From an uncultured Bacteroidales bacterium (GTDB lineage: Bacteria > Bacteroidota > Bacteroidia > Bacteroidales > UBA932), in assembly GCA_937898205.1 (NCBI GenBank), contig CALEJC010000130.1, forward strand, positions 1 through 8,563: a stretch of 8,563 nucleotides of DNA. The letters run 5' to 3'. Below the pieces are notes generated by a model. The model ran no database searches, was not told where the DNA came from, and worked only from the letters and a program-made list of their open reading frames with translations. A program made the position numbers and the translations under genes. Position 1 is the first letter of the stretch; every line of letters starts with the position of its first letter. Positions 6,204 to 8,563 of the stretch are shown here, piece by piece.

Positions 6204-7271
6204 ATGATAACAGCTGAACAGATAAAAGATCTACACTCACGACTGCAGACTCTGCACAAGTGCCTCGACATTGAGGCCAAGAGTGCGCAGTGGGCACAGA
6301 TGGAGGAGCAGAGTCAAGCTCCTTCGTTTTGGGATGACCCCAAGAAAGCAGAGGCATTCATGAAGGAAATGAACGCCATAAAGGCAGTAGTAAACTCCTA
6401 TCAATCAGCTCAAAGCGCAGTAGAAGACCTGGAAGTTCTTTTAGAACTCGACCCTGAAGGCCAAGACAGCGACGCAGCAGCCTCGCAGGCACAGAGCCAG
6501 ATTGAGGATATGGAGCTTCGCAATATGCTCGGAGGAGAAGGCGACAACCTGGGAGCAGTGCTCACAATCAACTCCGGAGCCGGCGGCACTGAGGCCAACG
6601 ATTGGAGCGCGATGCTGATGAGGATGTATATGCGCTGGGGCGAGAGAAACGGCTACAAGATGACAGTGACCGAGCAGCAGGAAGGAGACGAGACCGGCAT
6701 CAAGTCGGCAACCATACAGTATGAAGGCGACTATGCCTACGGCTACCTCAAGGCAGAGTCCGGAGTGCACCGACTTGTGCGTATCTCCCCTTTCAATGCC
6801 CAAGGCAAGAGGCAGACCACGTTTAGCTCAGTGTTTATCTACCCTCTCGTGGACGACACGATCAACATTGAGATCAACCCTTCGGACATCGAGTGGGACA
6901 CTTTCAGGTCAGGCGGTCACGGCGGCCAGAATGTCAACAAAGTAGAGACCGGAGTGCGCGTCAGACACCTCCCTACCGGCATCATCGTCGAGAACACAGA
7001 GACACGCAGCCAGCAGGACAACAGGCAGAACGCGCTGCGCATCCTCAAGTCGCGCCTCTACGACATAGAGCTCAAAAAGCGTCAGGAGAAGCAGGCCGAG
7101 CTTGAAGGACAGAAGAAAAAGATCGAATGGGGTTCGCAGATCCGCTCCTATGTCCTCCACCCATACAAGATGGTGAAGGACCTTCGCACAGGTTACGAGA
7201 CAGCTGACACGCAGGCGGTGCTGGACGGCGAGCTTAATGAGTTTATGAAAGTTTTTTTAATGCAAAACTAA
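6204..7271 (+). CDS. prfB: Peptide chain release factor 2 (RF2)
   Basis: This complete 355-residue class I release factor recognises UAA and UGA stop codons in the ribosomal A site and triggers hydrolysis of peptidyl-tRNA. The RF2-specific anticodon-like tripeptide Ser-Pro-Phe is at 195-197 (RISPFN), which separates it from RF1 (Pro-x-Thr). The catalytic GGQ is at 240-242 in GGHGGQNVNKVET. The N-terminal helical domain (about 1-100) contains APSFWDDPKKA, and the C-terminal GWGSQIRSYVLHPYKMVKDL-type region is present (as EWGSQIRSYVLHPYKM). Most prfB genes need a +1 programmed frameshift near codon 25 at CUU-UGA; here the aligned position reads CTC GAC (codons 21-22, 6264-6269) with no stop, so the gene is read in one frame. 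The fumarase gene starts 10 bases after its TAA, and the efflux operon is divergent. Identity is very sure. Confidence 0.97.
   Translation: MITAEQIKDLHSRLQTLHKCLDIEAKSAQWAQMEEQSQAPSFWDDPKKAEAFMKEMNAIKAVVNSYQSAQSAVEDLEVLLELDPEGQDSDAAASQAQSQIEDMELRNMLGGEGDNLGAVLTINSGAGGTEANDWSAMLMRMYMRWGERNGYKMTVTEQQEGDETGIKSATIQYEGDYAYGYLKAESGVHRLVRISPFNAQGKRQTTFSSVFIYPLVDDTINIEINPSDIEWDTFRSGGHGGQNVNKVETGVRVRHLPTGIIVENTETRSQQDNRQNALRILKSRLYDIELKKRQEKQAELEGQKKKIEWGSQIRSYVLHPYKMVKDLRTGYETADTQAVLDGELNEFMKVFLMQN
7253..7259 (+). other. In-frame T TTT TTA heptamer (possible -1 slippery site) at the end of prfB
   Basis: The prfB codons GTT TTT TTA (350-352) place the heptamer T TTT TTA in the exact phase of a canonical -1 slippery sequence. 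A ribosome slipping here would miss the TAA at 7269-7271 and stop at TGA 7283-7285, which overlaps the fumarase ATG (7282-7284) as ATGA. No clear stimulatory stem or pseudoknot was recognised downstream. The placement is seen directly; any function is speculative. Confidence 0.2.
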
Positions 7272-7281
7272 TATATCTAAT

Positions 7282-8563
7282 ATGACAGAGTTTAAATATG
7301 CTCCAATGTTTCAGCTTGGTGAAGACAAGACTGAATACTACAAGATCCCTGGTTCTGAGCAGTATGTAAGTACTTCAGAGTTTGAGGGACACAAAATCCT
7401 CAAGATTGCTGAGGAAGGCCTCACAGTGATGTCCAACACAGCATTCCGTGACGTGAGCTTCATGCTTCGTCGCTCTCACAATGAGCAGGTAGCCTCAATC
7501 CTTTCTGATCCAGAGGCTTCTGACAACGACAAATATGTGGCTCTTACCTTCCTTCGCAACGCAGAGATTGCTGCCAAGGGCAAGCTTCCTTTCTGCCAGG
7601 ACACAGGCACAGCCATCATCCACGGCGAGAAGGGCCAGCAGGTATGGACAGGTTACTGCGACGAGAAGGCACTGAGCCTCGGCGTTTTCAAGACCTATAC
7701 TGAGGAAAATCTCCGCTATTCGCAGAATGCTCCTCTTGATATGTACAAAGAGGTCAACACCAAGTGCAACCTCCCTGCACAGATCGACATTGAGGCTTGT
7801 GAGGGTGACGAATATCACTTCCTCTGCGTCACCAAGGGAGGCGGTTCAGCCAACAAGACATATCTCTATCAGGAGACCAAGGCTATCCTCAACCCTGAGA
7901 CCCTTGTTCCGTTCCTCGTGGCAAAGATGAAGACTCTCGGCACCGCCGCTTGTCCTCCATATCACATTGCATTTGTAATCGGTGGCACTTCAGCAGAGAA
8001 GAACCTTCTCACAGTTAAGCTCGCTTCTACTCATTTCTACGATGAGCTTCCTACCACAGGCGACGAGACCGGCCGCGCATTCCGCGACGTTGAGCTCGAG
8101 AAGAAAGTACTTGAAGAAGCTCACAAGATCGGCCTCGGTGCTCAGTTTGGTGGCAAGTACTTTGCACACGACGTCCGCATCATCAGACTTCCTCGTCACG
8201 GCGCCAGCTGTCCTGTGGGCTTGGGTGTGAGCTGCTCTGCTGACCGCAACATCAAGGCTAAGATCAACTCAGACGGTATCTGGATCGAGAAACTCGACGA
8301 CAAGCCATATGAACTCATCCCAGAGGAGCTTAGAAATGCCGGCGAAGGCGAGGCAGTAAAGATTGACCTCGAGCAGCCAATGAGCGAGATCCTCAAGGAG
8401 CTCACAAAGTATCCTGTTTCTACACGCCTGAGCCTCAACGGAACAATCATCGTGGGTCGTGATATCGCTCACGCCAAGATCAAGGAGAGACTCGACGCAG
8501 GAGAGCCAATGCCAGAGTACCTCAAGAACCACCCTATCTACTACGCTGGACCCGCTAAGACTC
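7282..8563 (+). CDS. Class I fumarate hydratase (iron-sulfur fumarase), 3'-truncated by window end
   Basis: An open frame of 427 codons begins MTEFKYAPMFQLGEDKTEYY and runs off the window. It aligns with the FumA/FumB type of class I fumarase (about 548 residues in E. coli), an oxygen-sensitive [4Fe-4S] enzyme that interconverts malate and fumarate in the cytoplasm. The three presumed cluster cysteines fall at 105 (PFCQDTGTA), 224 (TAACPPYHIAF) and 318 (GVSCSADRN), the same numbers as in E. coli FumA as I recall them. Other near-identical stretches are HGASCPVGLG (306-315) and, at the edge, YLKNHPIYYAGPAKT. About 120 C-terminal residues, including part of the active site, lie outside. It follows prfB by 10 bases, so co-transcription is likely. 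In anaerobic Bacteroidales the enzyme typically supplies fumarate to fumarate reductase (inference). No sign of damage. Confidence 0.95.
   Translation, partial: MTEFKYAPMFQLGEDKTEYYKIPGSEQYVSTSEFEGHKILKIAEEGLTVMSNTAFRDVSFMLRRSHNEQVASILSDPEASDNDKYVALTFLRNAEIAAKGKLPFCQDTGTAIIHGEKGQQVWTGYCDEKALSLGVFKTYTEENLRYSQNAPLDMYKEVNTKCNLPAQIDIEACEGDEYHFLCVTKGGGSANKTYLYQETKAILNPETLVPFLVAKMKTLGTAACPPYHIAFVIGGTSAEKNLLTVKLASTHFYDELPTTGDETGRAFRDVELEKKVLEEAHKIGLGAQFGGKYFAHDVRIIRLPRHGASCPVGLGVSCSADRNIKAKINSDGIWIEKLDDKPYELIPEELRNAGEGEAVKIDLEQPMSEILKELTKYPVSTRLSLNGTIIVGRDIAHAKIKERLDAGEPMPEYLKNHPIYYAGPAKT

Noticed and set aside
7251..7260. T-run near the prfB end as an intrinsic terminator
   Set aside because: It is inside the prfB coding sequence, no GC-rich stem precedes it, and the next gene follows closely on the same strand.
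7495..7818. Minus-strand open frame within the fumarase gene
   Set aside because: The opposite strand encodes highly conserved fumarase including the Cys105 cluster ligand; no independent evidence for an antisense gene.
1..8563. Mobile element, CRISPR array, tRNA or a new defence or biosynthetic system
   Set aside because: No transposase, direct-repeat array, tRNA-like fold or unfamiliar gene cluster was found; apart from the left-edge chimera all genes belong to well-known families.

Overview
This window looks like chromosomal DNA from a Bacteroidales-type member of the Bacteroidota. The basis is the close protein-level resemblance (from memory, no search run) of the release factor 2, class I fumarase, L-fucose isomerase and efflux proteins to Bacteroides-like homologues. 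The near absence of Shine-Dalgarno sequences and an intergenic motif matching the Bacteroidota -7 promoter element (TAnnTTTG) support this. No genus can be fixed from the sequence alone.

Minus strand, read from 6099 down to 491: a five-gene tripartite efflux operon. The order is ABC ATPase, two paralogous MacB/FtsX-type permeases, membrane fusion protein, TolC-like outer membrane channel. The first genes overlap by 1 and 4 bases and the rest are within 16 bases, so they are almost certainly co-transcribed. Together they would form an inner membrane mechanotransmission-type ABC transporter (ATPase dimer plus two permeases), a periplasmic adaptor and an outer membrane exit duct. Downstream on the same strand (451 to 1) is the start of L-fucose isomerase. 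Its reading frame turns, near base 100-112, into ribosomal protein S2 sequence; this is most likely a chimeric join at the contig end.

Positions 6100-6203 are an AT-rich divergent intergenic region with a good candidate promoter for the efflux operon and a weaker one for the opposite strand.

Plus strand: prfB (release factor 2, complete, without the usual programmed frameshift), then, 10 bases later, a class I iron-sulfur fumarase cut by the window end after 427 codons. Nothing longer than about 105 bases is left without a gene. I saw no tRNA, rRNA, CRISPR array or insertion sequence.

I found no convincing new biological system. The points most worth a second look are the fucI/rpsB chimera at the left edge, the missing prfB frameshift site, and a canonical -1 slippery heptamer at the end of prfB whose -1 frame stops exactly on the fumarase start codon.
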